Assembly (NCBI GenBank): GCA_934444895.1
Contig: CAKSDA010000023.1
Location: forward strand, 1-18,104
Length of the DNA: 18,104 nt
Reading direction: 5' to 3'
Source: an uncultured Eubacteriales bacterium
Lineage (GTDB): Bacteria > Bacillota > Clostridia > Oscillospirales > Acutalibacteraceae
Shown in pieces: positions 5,864 through 13,709 of the stretch (the first letter of the stretch is position 1; every line of letters begins with the position of its first letter). The notes beneath the pieces were generated by a model that was not told the DNA's origin, did no database searches, and saw only the letters and a list, made by a program, of their open reading frames with translations. The position numbers and the translations under genes are program-made.

Positions 5864-8611
5864 ATGTTGGATATTAAAAAAAATTATGAATTTTCAAGAG
5901 TTTTAGCCTCTCAAAGCATGGTCTTACTAAAAAATGATGAAAATGTTTTGCCTCTTACAAAAAACGATACTGTGGGCATTATAGGCAAAGAATGTTTTGA
6001 GTTTATAAGCGGTGGAGGAGGATCAGCAGAGGTTAAAACGGAATATACCAAAAATCTTAAACAGGGTCTTAAAGAAAAGGAAAATGAAAATAAAATAAAG
6101 CTTTCCGATTTTTCTTTTAAAATGGCGAATGAAACCGAAAATTACACTGTGGAAGACCTTAACAATCTTGCAAAAAAAATAAATACGGCTATTGTTACCT
6201 TTAAAAGACACGGCTGTGAGGGTTATGACAGAAAGTTAGGTCCAAACTCCGCCGTTGAAATTAAAGGCCCGGACAACAATGCATATGGCGGAGAAGACTG
6301 CAGTGCGTTTCGGACCGATAATGAAACATCGGCAGACTGCTTTTATCCTTCAAAGGAAGAATTGGAACTGTTTTTAAATATTGAGAGGTCAAACATAAAA
6401 AATGTTGTTTTGATACTTAACATTTCTGCAATTGTTGATCTGTCTTTTATAGACCGATTTAAAAAAATAAAATCGGTGCTTCTGTCATATCTGCCTGGTA
6501 TGGAGGGAGGCGGAGCAATTGCGGATATTCTTTGCGGAGATGTGAATCCCAGCGGAAAACTGACCGACACCGTCGCCTATTGCTATGAAGACTATCCCTC
6601 AGCAAAGAGCTTTAACTATTATCCTTGTAAAACAGAATATAAAGAAGATATATTTGTAGGCTACCGCTATTTTGAAACCTTTGCAAAGGACAAGGTTATG
6701 TATCCGTTCGGATACGGACTTTCTTATACCGAATTTGAATATTTAAACTGTATGTGCGACGAAAATGATGAGAAAATAACCATTTATGTTGATGTTAAGA
6801 ATACCGGAAATGTTGCAGGGCGTGAAGCGGTTCAAGCCTATGTTTGTCCGCCAGCAGGAGAACTTTTAAAACCTTATATAGAACTTAAAGGTTTTTACAA
6901 AACAAAACTGCTTGCTCCTAATGAGACAGAGCATGTCAGAATAACATTTGATAAAAGTGATTTAGCTTCATTTGATACATACGGAAAAACTTCTTACAAG
7001 GCGGCTTTTGTAATTGAAAAGGGAGAATACAAATTATTCGCCGGCAAGTCGGTCAGGGATCTGTATCCTTGCGGAAGTGTTAATATAAAGGAGACTGTAA
7101 ACGCTAAGCAGTTAAAACTGCGTTTTGACGGCAGCAAATATGAGTTTAAAAATAATGATTCTCATAAAGCAGTTTTGAATGAAGCCGGCTTCAATGAAGT
7201 GAATTATAATGATGTAAATACGAACAAATTAAACACCGCCTTCGGTAATACAGAATTATCACTTTATGATGTAGCTGAAAACAAAATAAGCGCAGAGGAT
7301 TTTGTAAGTAGACTTGGGATTACGGACCTTGTTCATTTGTCCCAGGGCGGGCCGCCCGCCTTTGCAGGGGGAACCGCCGGCGTAGGCAACATTAAAAGAT
7401 ATAAAATTCCAAATCCGCAAACGGCAGACGGACCGGCAGGAATACGCCGTTCGGCTAACACCACATGTTTTCCCTGCGGAACCCTGATTGCTTGCTCCTG
7501 GGACAGCAAACTTCAGTTTAAAATGGGTAAAGCTTTGGGATATGAAGGGTATAACACCGGAGTTGATATTATTTTGGCACCTTCTATGAACATACACAGA
7601 AATCCCTTGTGCGGCAGAAATTTTGAGTATTTTTCGGAGGATCCGATAGTTATCGGCAATACCGCCGCATGTATTGTAAAAGGAATTCAAAGTGAAAAAG
7701 CATGCGCTGTCATAAAACATTTTGCGGTAAATAATTGCGAACACAACCGGCAAGACAACAATAGTATAGTAAGTGAAAGGGCCTTGCGTGAAATATATTT
7801 AAAAGGATTTGAAATTGTAATTAAAAAGAGCAACCCTGCTTTTTTAATGACATCCTATAATCTTTTAAATGGAATACATACCTCAACAAACGCACAACTG
7901 CTTCGCGGTGTGCTTAGGGATGAATGGGGCTATACCGGCGCCGTTATGACTGATTGGAGAACTAAAACATCTTTGGATGACGAAATAATAGGCGGCAACA
8001 ACATTAAAATGCCTTTCGGTTATCCTGATGAGGCAGAAAAAGCTGTTAAAGCCTATGAAAGCGGCAAACTAAGCCTTAGTATTTTGCGTGAAAATGCGGT
8101 TTATGTTTTAAAGGCTATTATGAAAACAGGGAGTTTTTTAAACAAAAATTTCGGGATCTGCCATAGCCTTGATAAGCGTATTGAATTTTCAGCCGTTGAG
8201 GTAAACGGAATATCTTCAACAAGAGTTCATCAGTCAACATATAATAATAAGCCATATCTTTGCAATTTGGGCAAAGACCAAAGAGCACAGAGAACCTTTG
8301 CATATTATGTTGTAGACTCAAAACACAGCGGCAAATTTAAAATAACCTGCAGGGTAGCCACCAACCGACCAAAAGCCGAAATTTGGATTCTAAACGGAAG
8401 TGAAAACAAACTGGGCAAAATGGTTTTAGACGAATATGCTGATGAAAATCGCTGGTATGATATATCAACCGAGATTGAACTGATTGAGGGCGAAAATATA
8501 TTAAAACTTATTTTCGCTGCAGAACCCCAAAAAGATTATGGTTTTTCAAACAATTGGTTTGAGACTTCGGAAGATATAAAAATTTTATCTATTACGATAG
8601 AAAAACTATGA
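5864..8611 (+). CDS. Glycoside hydrolase family 3 beta-glucosidase-type enzyme, permuted domain order, with C-terminal beta domain
   Basis: 915 residues from the ATG at 5864 (AGAGGG seven bases upstream; an earlier ATG at 5822 has no site). Domains run in reverse of normal GH3. First is the alpha/beta/alpha sandwich (1-285, ASQSMVLLKN, a GGGGS loop near 50, and PGMEGGGAIADILCGDVNPSGKL across about 212-232). Then comes a fibronectin-III-like domain (about 288-400), then the (beta/alpha)8-type catalytic domain (about 490-765). The catalytic domain has ADGPAGIR, GRNFEYFSEDP, KHFAVNN (Lys618, His619) and TDW, where Asp697 is the expected nucleophile. Residues about 775-915 form a CBM6-like beta sandwich. 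There is no signal peptide, so it acts on imported oligosaccharides or glycosides in the cytoplasm. This order is known from Ruminococcus albus and Butyrivibrio enzymes, so it is not an assembly artefact. Exact substrate unknown. Confidence 0.92.
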   Translation: MLDIKKNYEFSRVLASQSMVLLKNDENVLPLTKNDTVGIIGKECFEFISGGGGSAEVKTEYTKNLKQGLKEKENENKIKLSDFSFKMANETENYTVEDLNNLAKKINTAIVTFKRHGCEGYDRKLGPNSAVEIKGPDNNAYGGEDCSAFRTDNETSADCFYPSKEELELFLNIERSNIKNVVLILNISAIVDLSFIDRFKKIKSVLLSYLPGMEGGGAIADILCGDVNPSGKLTDTVAYCYEDYPSAKSFNYYPCKTEYKEDIFVGYRYFETFAKDKVMYPFGYGLSYTEFEYLNCMCDENDEKITIYVDVKNTGNVAGREAVQAYVCPPAGELLKPYIELKGFYKTKLLAPNETEHVRITFDKSDLASFDTYGKTSYKAAFVIEKGEYKLFAGKSVRDLYPCGSVNIKETVNAKQLKLRFDGSKYEFKNNDSHKAVLNEAGFNEVNYNDVNTNKLNTAFGNTELSLYDVAENKISAEDFVSRLGITDLVHLSQGGPPAFAGGTAGVGNIKRYKIPNPQTADGPAGIRRSANTTCFPCGTLIACSWDSKLQFKMGKALGYEGYNTGVDIILAPSMNIHRNPLCGRNFEYFSEDPIVIGNTAACIVKGIQSEKACAVIKHFAVNNCEHNRQDNNSIVSERALREIYLKGFEIVIKKSNPAFLMTSYNLLNGIHTSTNAQLLRGVLRDEWGYTGAVMTDWRTKTSLDDEIIGGNNIKMPFGYPDEAEKAVKAYESGKLSLSILRENAVYVLKAIMKTGSFLNKNFGICHSLDKRIEFSAVEVNGISSTRVHQSTYNNKPYLCNLGKDQRAQRTFAYYVVDSKHSGKFKITCRVATNRPKAEIWILNGSENKLGKMVLDEYADENRWYDISTEIELIEGENILKLIFAAEPQKDYGFSNNWFETSEDIKILSITIEKL

Positions 8612-8654
8612 TATATTAAATGATTTATAAAATATATCAAATGATTTTTAAAAT

Positions 8655-8690
8655 GCTTATTCCTGTTTGCATAGACAAACAGGAATAAGC
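8655..8690. terminator. Strong 15-bp hairpin after the GH3 gene
   Basis: GCTTATTCCTGTTTG (8655-8669) pairs perfectly with CAAACAGGAATAAGC (8676-8690) around a 6-base loop. No U-tract follows on the plus strand; on the minus strand the next bases are ATTTTAAAAAT. It lies between convergent genes and may end or protect either transcript. Confidence 0.55.
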
Positions 8691-8720
8691 CGAACCTGTC
8701 ACGCCTATGAAACAAACAAA

Positions 8721-8765
8721 AAAATACACACCTTTAAAGCTTTATACTTTTGAGGTGTGTATTTT
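8721..8765. terminator. Bidirectional intrinsic terminator
   Basis: AAAATACACACCT (8721-8733) is inverted as AGGTGTGTATTTT (8753-8765), with an A-rich flank on one side and a T-rich one on the other, so it can work in both directions. It separates the GH3 gene from the convergent secreted flavodoxin gene. Confidence 0.8.
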
Positions 8766-8820
8766 ACTTTAAAATTTTAGTTTTACGAAATTTAATATAT
8801 TACCCTGCACCTTAAAATAA

Positions 8821-9456
8821 TCATACCGCAAGGCTTTCAAGCCACTCTGTCACTTCTTTTTCTGAGGCATTGGATGAAAATCTCTTCCCTCCGAGCCAGT
8901 TTCCGGTACCGGTAATTTTGCTGAGCTGCCGTCCGGACTCACCGAATCCGGAACTTGCGGAGGTGCAAAACGGGATAACGGTTTTTGCCGTAAAATCATT
9001 AGCCGAAACAAATCCGTTTACAGGCCAGGCAGCAATGCCCCACCAAATTGGATAGCCTATATACACAGTATCATACTTTTCCCAATTGTCAGGCACAGCC
9101 TTTACAAGCGGAACGGTTCTTTTGCTTTCTTCATTATGTTCAACACTTACGCGGCTGCCCTCATCATTCCAATTAAGATCCTCGCTTGTATACGGATCCA
9201 CGGGAGTGATTTCGAAAATATCTGCGCCGAGAGTTTCGGCAATTATGTTTGCAACTGCCTTTGTGCTGCCTGTTGCCGAATAATAAGCTACCAATATATT
9301 CTTATCCGGCTCGGTGTTTGTTTTACTGCTTGTAAGCTTAGCCTCACCGGAAGAAGAAATTGCAGATTCACTGCTATTATCTGACTTTTTGTTTTGACAT
9401 GCCGCAAACGAAAATGACAAAGCCAGGCATAATAAAACGCAAAGTGCCTTTTTCAT
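8821..9456 (-). CDS. Flavodoxin-family lipoprotein (extracytoplasmic)
   Basis: 211 residues from the ATG at 9456, with AAGGAAG seven bases upstream; a TTG six bases earlier is less likely. The N-terminus is a lipoprotein signal: two Lys, a hydrophobic core and FAAC, with Cys20 as the lipidation site. A Ser/Asn-rich linker to about residue 50 follows. The remainder is a flavodoxin fold with the FMN phosphate loop YYSATGSTK (about 58-66), the IGYPIWWG loop and FCTSASSGFG. It resembles Flavodoxin_4-type proteins, usually cytoplasmic electron carriers or quinone/flavin reductases. Here the signal places it outside the membrane, where it would need FMN and an electron donor. It is last in the redox series but has a likely promoter of its own. 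Confidence 0.88.
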   Translation of the reverse strand: MKKALCVLLCLALSFSFAACQNKKSDNSSESAISSSGEAKLTSSKTNTEPDKNILVAYYSATGSTKAVANIIAETLGADIFEITPVDPYTSEDLNWNDEGSRVSVEHNEESKRTVPLVKAVPDNWEKYDTVYIGYPIWWGIAAWPVNGFVSANDFTAKTVIPFCTSASSGFGESGRQLSKITGTGNWLGGKRFSSNASEKEVTEWLESLAV

Positions 9457-9483
9457 AGACAATCTTCCTTTCGGATTTTAAAC

Positions 9484-9513
9484 ATTATATTTCTTTAGAA
9501 TTTCACCTTGCAA
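9484..9513 (-). promoter_or_regulatory. Promoter of the lipoprotein flavodoxin gene
   Basis: Minus strand: TTGCAA (9508-9513), an 18-base spacer, and a perfect TATAAT (9484-9489). The start would be near 9477, shortly before the AAGGAAG site. It implies that this last gene can be expressed apart from the operon upstream. Confidence 0.55.
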
Positions 9514-9568
9514 AAATAAACGCACTAAAGCGATAAAGGTCAAAAGTATTGCCGCAGCGAATTAGGCT

Positions 9569-10108
9569 TTAGCAGCCTTTACCCATTAAATATGCCTTTT
9601 CCATTTCTGCAGTTTTGTTTATCTCCCCGGGTTCATACACGCCTTTGCCTACAATAACGCCCTTTTCCACAGCGCCCTCAACACAATCGGCGTAGCCTCT
9701 GAAACAGGCAAGGGTAGTGTCGGCGGATTTTACATTTCCATCACCCATAGTGGCAATATAATAGAATTCTTTATTTTTTACTTCAAGCCAGCGGGCAACC
9801 GTTCTGTCAATAACCGCCTTCAGCTGTGCGTCTATTGAATAAAAATAGACCGGACTTGCAAGGACAATAACATCGGCGTCGATCATTTTTTGCAGAATTT
9901 CAGCCATATCATCGTCATACACGCACCTGCCGCCGTTATCACTGCAAAAATAGCAACCGATACATGGTGCAACCTTTTTGGTTGCTACCCTTATTTTTTC
10001 GGTCTCGTTTCCGGCTTCTTTTGCTCCCCTCATAAACTCATCGCAAAGCAAATCAGAATTTCCGCCCTTTCTGGGGCTTCCGGATAAAATCAATACTTTT
10101 TTACTCAT
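9569..10108 (-). CDS. NAD(P)H-dependent FMN reductase / iron-sulfur flavoprotein-like
   Basis: 179 residues, with GGTAGGT ahead of the ATG. The N-terminus has the flavodoxin-like FMN loop GSPRKGGNS (10-18). The cysteines at 49, 52, 55 and 62 form CxxCxxCx6C, close to the compact [4Fe-4S] motif of archaeal and clostridial iron-sulfur flavoproteins. DDDMAEILQKMIDADVIVLASPVYFYS is the family's conserved flavin-binding region. It starts nine bases after the aldo/keto reductase gene, so they are co-transcribed. Expected role: cytoplasmic transfer of electrons from NAD(P)H or ferredoxin to flavins, quinones or other electrophiles. Whether a cluster is really bound is inferred from the cysteine spacing. 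Confidence 0.87.
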   Translation of the reverse strand: MSKKVLILSGSPRKGGNSDLLCDEFMRGAKEAGNETEKIRVATKKVAPCIGCYFCSDNGGRCVYDDDMAEILQKMIDADVIVLASPVYFYSIDAQLKAVIDRTVARWLEVKNKEFYYIATMGDGNVKSADTTLACFRGYADCVEGAVEKGVIVGKGVYEPGEINKTAEMEKAYLMGKGC

Positions 10109-10117
10109 ATGTTTTAC

Positions 10118-11005
10118 CTACCAATTCTTCTTTTCTTTTGTACAGTCCTTATTCTTTTTGCGTTCGTCAACCATTTTAACAAACCATTCTACCATTGCCG
10201 GATCATAATGCGAGAAAAACGAGCTTGTGTCTTTATCAAGCGCTGCAATCTTTAACATATCTTCTTTTGATAATTCAAAATCAAATACATCAAAATTTTC
10301 TTTCATACGCTCAATATGTGTGGATTTTGGAATAACAACAATACCTCTTTGCAAATGCCAGCGAAGAATCACCTGCGCCGGAGTTTTTTGGTACTTCTCC
10401 CCTATTTCTTTAAGTTCAGGCAAATCAAACATTCCGCCTCTGCCCTCACCGAACGGTGCCCAGGCTTCCGGCTGAAGGCCGTATTTTTCGTTCCATTCCA
10501 AAGCTTTTGTCTGTTGATTGTGGGGATGAATTTCAATTTGATTCACCATTGGCCTTATTTTTGAAAATGACGCAATATCCACCATGCGGTCGGGATAAAA
10601 GTTAGAAATACCTATAGCGCGAAGTTTCCCCTCTTCATATAAATCTTCAAGCGCTCTCCAGGCTCCGTAATAATCGCCAAAAGGCTGATGTAATAGCATA
10701 AGGTCGATATAATCGGTTTTTAGTTTTTTAAGGGATTCAAGCACGCTTTTTTTACATTCCTCATAGCCATAATGTTCAACCCATACCTTTGAGGTTAGAA
10801 AAATTTCCTCTCTGGCTATTTTTGAGTTTTTTATGGCGTTTCCAACCTCTTCCTCATTAAAATATGCCTGAGCTGTGTCAATCGCGCGGTAACCAACCTT
10901 CAGTGCGTCTGACACGCATCTTTCACATTCTTCCTTTGTTACTTGATATACACCGTAACCGAGCTGCGGCATTTTAACTCCGTTTTTTAAGGTTACATAC
11001 ATCAT
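10118..11005 (-). CDS. Aldo/keto reductase (AKR5 / DkgA type)
   Basis: 295 residues with the full catalytic tetrad at the expected spacing: Asp43 and Tyr48 in AIDTAQAYFNEEEVG, Lys73 in LTSKVWVEHYG and His106 in DLMLLHQPFGDYYGAW. The IGISNFYPDRM block and the NADPH-site block VIPKSTHIERMKENFDVFDFEL are also present. The start has AAGGTGAT upstream; a second ATG follows at once (11002). Enzymes of this group reduce 2,5-diketogluconate, methylglyoxal and other small carbonyls with NADPH. It follows an iron-dependent alcohol dehydrogenase of YqhD type, the pair found together in E. coli yqhD-dkgA, which supports a role in aldehyde removal. Native substrate not shown by sequence. Confidence 0.92.
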   Translation of the reverse strand: MMYVTLKNGVKMPQLGYGVYQVTKEECERCVSDALKVGYRAIDTAQAYFNEEEVGNAIKNSKIAREEIFLTSKVWVEHYGYEECKKSVLESLKKLKTDYIDLMLLHQPFGDYYGAWRALEDLYEEGKLRAIGISNFYPDRMVDIASFSKIRPMVNQIEIHPHNQQTKALEWNEKYGLQPEAWAPFGEGRGGMFDLPELKEIGEKYQKTPAQVILRWHLQRGIVVIPKSTHIERMKENFDVFDFELSKEDMLKIAALDKDTSSFFSHYDPAMVEWFVKMVDERKKNKDCTKEKKNW

Positions 11006-11068
11006 AGAATATCACCTTCCGATTATATTTTTTATAGTTTTCAAGACTTTTGCTCTTTTGCTGTTTTA

Positions 11069-12250
11069 TTATTCCTTTGTGCCTATACTTTCACTGAATA
11101 TTTTAATAATTTCATTGCGATCAAGCAGTTTGTATCCGCCGCTCATAGGTCTGGTTAAATCGGCAAGGTCTTCTACCATATTCTCTGTTATGCCGAATCC
11201 ACAGGTATGCATTATAAGCCCTATTTCTTTCATCCATGCTTCCATTGCCGAAAGTCCGTCCGACGCAATCTGCTCGTCGGTTTTTCCGCTTGTTTCAACA
11301 TTCCAAACATTAATTGCAAACCGTTTAAACTTTTTAAGTCCGTATGGCATAATATGCCTATAATACGGAAGAGAAACTGCGGAAAGAGTCATCCCATGGG
11401 TTGCGTTTGTATATCCGCCGACTGCCTGGCCCAGCATATGGACATTCCAATCGGTTGATTTTCCTTTTGAAACAAGTGTGTTGAGCGCCCATGTTGCCGT
11501 CCACATAATATTGCTTCTGGCTTCATAATTTTCAGGGTCTTTAACTGCAATGCGGCTTGAATGAACAACACTCCTCATAAGTCCTTCACTTATATAGTCA
11601 CTTGTATTATCATCGTCTCCGGAAAAATACTGTTCGCAAATATGATTAAAAATATCATAAATTCCGGCAACCATTTGATATTTAGGCAATGTGAAGGTGT
11701 ATGTGGGATTTAAAACAGTAAATCTGGGCATAGCGTTTTCGCTTGCAAACACATGGCCGACTTTCTGCTTTGTATCCTGATTTGTAATGACAGAGCCCGC
11801 ATTCATTTCCGACCCGGTTCCTACCATTGTAAGAACGCAGCCTACGGGAATAATGTCGCAATCAGGCTCATCAAAACGAACAAAATATTTTTCCCAAGGA
11901 TCTTCGTTGCAGTTTACCGAAACCGCAACCGCTTTTGAATAGTCGCAAACCGAACCTCCACCCACGGCAAGAAGTAATTCGGCTTTGTGATTTCTTGCAA
12001 TTTCAATGCCCTCGTATAATTTCTCAAGTGTAGGGTTCGGCATTACCCCTGAAATCTCCGCAACATTTTTATTGTTGTCGCTTAGTATTTTCTTTACAGC
12101 GTCATAAATTCCGTTCTTTTTAATAGAACCGCCGCCGTAAACCAGCACAACATTTTCTCCATATTTTTTAAGTTCTTCGTTTAAATTTTGCAAAGCATCA
12201 GTTCCGAAATAAAGCTTTGTTGGATTGCAATATGAAAAATTACCAAGCAT
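11069..12250 (-). CDS. Iron-containing alcohol dehydrogenase (YqhD / butanol dehydrogenase type)
   Basis: 393 residues, full length for the family, with a perfect AGGAGGT seven bases before the ATG. The NADP(H) loop is GGGSVCDYSKA (about 97-107). Metal ligands Asp199, His203 (AGIYDIFNHICEQYF), His271 and His285 (VHMLGQAVGGYTNATHG) have almost the same spacing as in E. coli YqhD. It reduces aldehydes to alcohols, normally with NADPH, which can serve butanol or ethanol fermentation or detoxification of short and lipid-derived aldehydes. The aldo/keto reductase and flavodoxin neighbours favour the second. It sits third in the minus-strand series, 50 bases after the CMD-cupin gene and 63 before the aldo/keto reductase gene. 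Confidence 0.93.
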   Translation of the reverse strand: MLGNFSYCNPTKLYFGTDALQNLNEELKKYGENVVLVYGGGSIKKNGIYDAVKKILSDNNKNVAEISGVMPNPTLEKLYEGIEIARNHKAELLLAVGGGSVCDYSKAVAVSVNCNEDPWEKYFVRFDEPDCDIIPVGCVLTMVGTGSEMNAGSVITNQDTKQKVGHVFASENAMPRFTVLNPTYTFTLPKYQMVAGIYDIFNHICEQYFSGDDDNTSDYISEGLMRSVVHSSRIAVKDPENYEARSNIMWTATWALNTLVSKGKSTDWNVHMLGQAVGGYTNATHGMTLSAVSLPYYRHIMPYGLKKFKRFAINVWNVETSGKTDEQIASDGLSAMEAWMKEIGLIMHTCGFGITENMVEDLADLTRPMSGGYKLLDRNEIIKIFSESIGTKE

Positions 12251-12300
12251 TTTTATACCTCCTGTTAGATAAGTCGCTCATATTAAATGATTTATCTATA

Positions 12301-13050
12301 TCAAATAAGCTTACTATATTCTTTATCCGTTACCGGCTCCAGCCATTCTGTTTCGGAGTTTTCACCGGGAACTTCAATTGCGAGGTGCGAAAACCAGCTG
12401 TTTTCAGCCGCTCCGTGCCAGTGTTTAACCCCGGGCTCAATGTTTACTACATCGCCGGGAAGAAGAGTTTGCGCTTTTTTGCCCCACTCCTGATAATATC
12501 CCTTTCCTGCAACGCAGATAAGAATTTGTCCGCCGCCTTTTTTTGCTTTATGAATATGCCAATTGTTTCGGCAGGCAGGTTCAAATGTAACATTAAAAAT
12601 TCCTATTTGTCCTTTTGAAATAGGTGCCAAATAACTTTGTCCTATGAAATATTTTGAAAATCCGGTGTTAGGCTGCCCCACAGGGAATATCATTGAGTTT
12701 TCATGCTTTTGCTTTTTGCTTTTTGAAAAGGCCTCACTCCAGACATTTTTTGCCATTCTGAATGCTGCCCATGCCTTAGGCCAGCCTGCATAGAATGCCG
12801 CATGGGTTAGAATTTCGGCTATTTCAGATTTTGTAATTCCGTTTGCCTTTGCCTCTTTTAAATGGTATTCAAAGGATGAATCGCAAAGTCCCTGAGACAT
12901 AAGAGCCACAACCGTAACAAGTGAACGGTCGCGCAGCGAGAGCTCTCCTTCCCTTGACCAAACCTCACCGAAAAGCACATCATCGTTAAGCTCGGCGAAT
13001 TTCGGTGCAAACTCGCCCAACGCTTCTTTTCCCGCAGTTACCTTTTTCAT
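12301..13050 (-). CDS. Carboxymuconolactone decarboxylase (AhpD-like) / cupin fusion protein
   Basis: 249 residues. Residues 1-105 are a carboxymuconolactone decarboxylase-like helical domain (LRDRSLVTVVALMSQG, then EYHLKEAKANGITKSEIAEIL and AAFYAGWPKAWAA). The AhpD CxxC pair is absent: only Cys56 remains, with Glu61 and His63 conserved. Residues 140-230 are a cupin with His165 and His167 (NNWHIHK), a GGGQILICVAGKGYYQ strand in which Gln takes the usual Glu position, and His210 and His212 in EPGVKHWHG. Both halves are often separate genes beside flavodoxins and aldo/keto reductases. The start overlaps the upstream flavodoxin stop as ATGA, implying translational coupling. Role uncertain: probably electrophile or quinone chemistry, without classical AhpD peroxidase-partner activity. 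Confidence 0.9.
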   Translation of the reverse strand: MKKVTAGKEALGEFAPKFAELNDDVLFGEVWSREGELSLRDRSLVTVVALMSQGLCDSSFEYHLKEAKANGITKSEIAEILTHAAFYAGWPKAWAAFRMAKNVWSEAFSKSKKQKHENSMIFPVGQPNTGFSKYFIGQSYLAPISKGQIGIFNVTFEPACRNNWHIHKAKKGGGQILICVAGKGYYQEWGKKAQTLLPGDVVNIEPGVKHWHGAAENSWFSHLAIEVPGENSETEWLEPVTDKEYSKLI

Positions 13051-13559
13051 ACTTTATTTACCCACCTTTCAATATCCGTTTTCGCCATATTAACACGGCT
13101 GCCGTAGATGGGCAGACCGCTTTCGACATTCGCACCGGGACAAAGTTTTTTTATATCAGATACGCTTCTTCCCATACCGCTGCCCTCGTGAGTGCAAAAC
13201 GGTTTTATTGTTTTTCCGCTAAAGTCAAAATGCTCTAAAAATGTAAATAATGCCATGGGCATTGTGCTCCAATAGTTCGGAAATCCCAAATATATTACAT
13301 CGTAACCGTCTATGGAATCAGGATAACTCTTAAGTTCAGGCCTGGCACTTTTTTGCTGGTCGACTTTTGCTTCCTCAATACAGTCATTATACCCTTTAGA
13401 GTAGGGCTTTATTTGTTCTGCTTTAAAAATATCCGCTCCGGTAAGATCTTTTATAATTCCTGCGGCAACTTCGGTATTCCCCACCTTTAGCATTTTAAGT
13501 GTTCCGCTTACATAATTCTCATCGGCTCTGGAATAGTAAACAATCAATTTATTTGTCAT
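13047..13559 (-). CDS. Flavodoxin (Flavodoxin_4-type), cytoplasmic
   Basis: 170 residues from the ATG at 13559, with AAAGGTGG about eight bases upstream; the longer frame from 13619 starts almost at the predicted transcript start and has no site. The FMN loop is the variant YYSRADENYVSG (8-19) followed by GNTEVAAGIIKDLTGADIF. LGFPNYWSTMP and PFCTHEGSGMG supply the other flavin-contact loops. There is no signal peptide, unlike its relative at 8821-9456. First gene of the minus-strand redox series, divergent from the LysR gene and overlapping the CMD-cupin start by four bases. Likely an electron carrier or flavin/quinone reductase. Confidence 0.9.
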   Translation of the reverse strand: MTNKLIVYYSRADENYVSGTLKMLKVGNTEVAAGIIKDLTGADIFKAEQIKPYSKGYNDCIEEAKVDQQKSARPELKSYPDSIDGYDVIYLGFPNYWSTMPMALFTFLEHFDFSGKTIKPFCTHEGSGMGRSVSDIKKLCPGANVESGLPIYGSRVNMAKTDIERWVNKV

Positions 13560-13631
13560 TTGTAAAGCCACCTTTCTTAGGTTCTTGATAGTCTCCCCCA
13601 TTACGGTTTCGGCTCTCATCAGCCTAAATTT

Positions 13632-13679
13632 AGTATAACACCACTTTCATTGACATGGAATATCCTATGTGTTATTATA
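13632..13679. promoter_or_regulatory. Divergent LysR/redox-operon promoter region with operator-like dyad
   Basis: On the plus strand TTGACA (13650-13655), 17 bases, then TATTAT (13673-13678) form a near-consensus promoter for the LysR gene. On the minus strand TATACT (13632-13637) is a good -10 for the redox operon, but the matching -35 position reads only TTCCAT, typical of an activated promoter. ATAACAC (13635-13641) is inverted as GTGTTAT (13669-13675), covering both -10 regions: a candidate LysR site. Confidence 0.6.
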
Positions 13680-13709
13680 GTATTAACTAAAAGTTTATAG
13701 GGGTGCAAT

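Noticed and set aside
7259..7753. Minus-strand open frame of 164 residues
   Set aside because: It lies wholly inside the catalytic domain of the GH3 gene, has no family resemblance and no ribosome binding site.
5864..8611. A rearranged or chimeric GH3 gene caused by assembly error
   Set aside because: The frame is continuous and this domain order is an established GH3 subgroup in ruminal clostridia.
13560..13619. 20-residue N-terminal extension of the cytoplasmic flavodoxin
   Set aside because: The ATG at 13619 is almost at the predicted transcript start without a ribosome binding site; flavodoxin homology begins at the ATG at 13559, which has AAAGGTGG.
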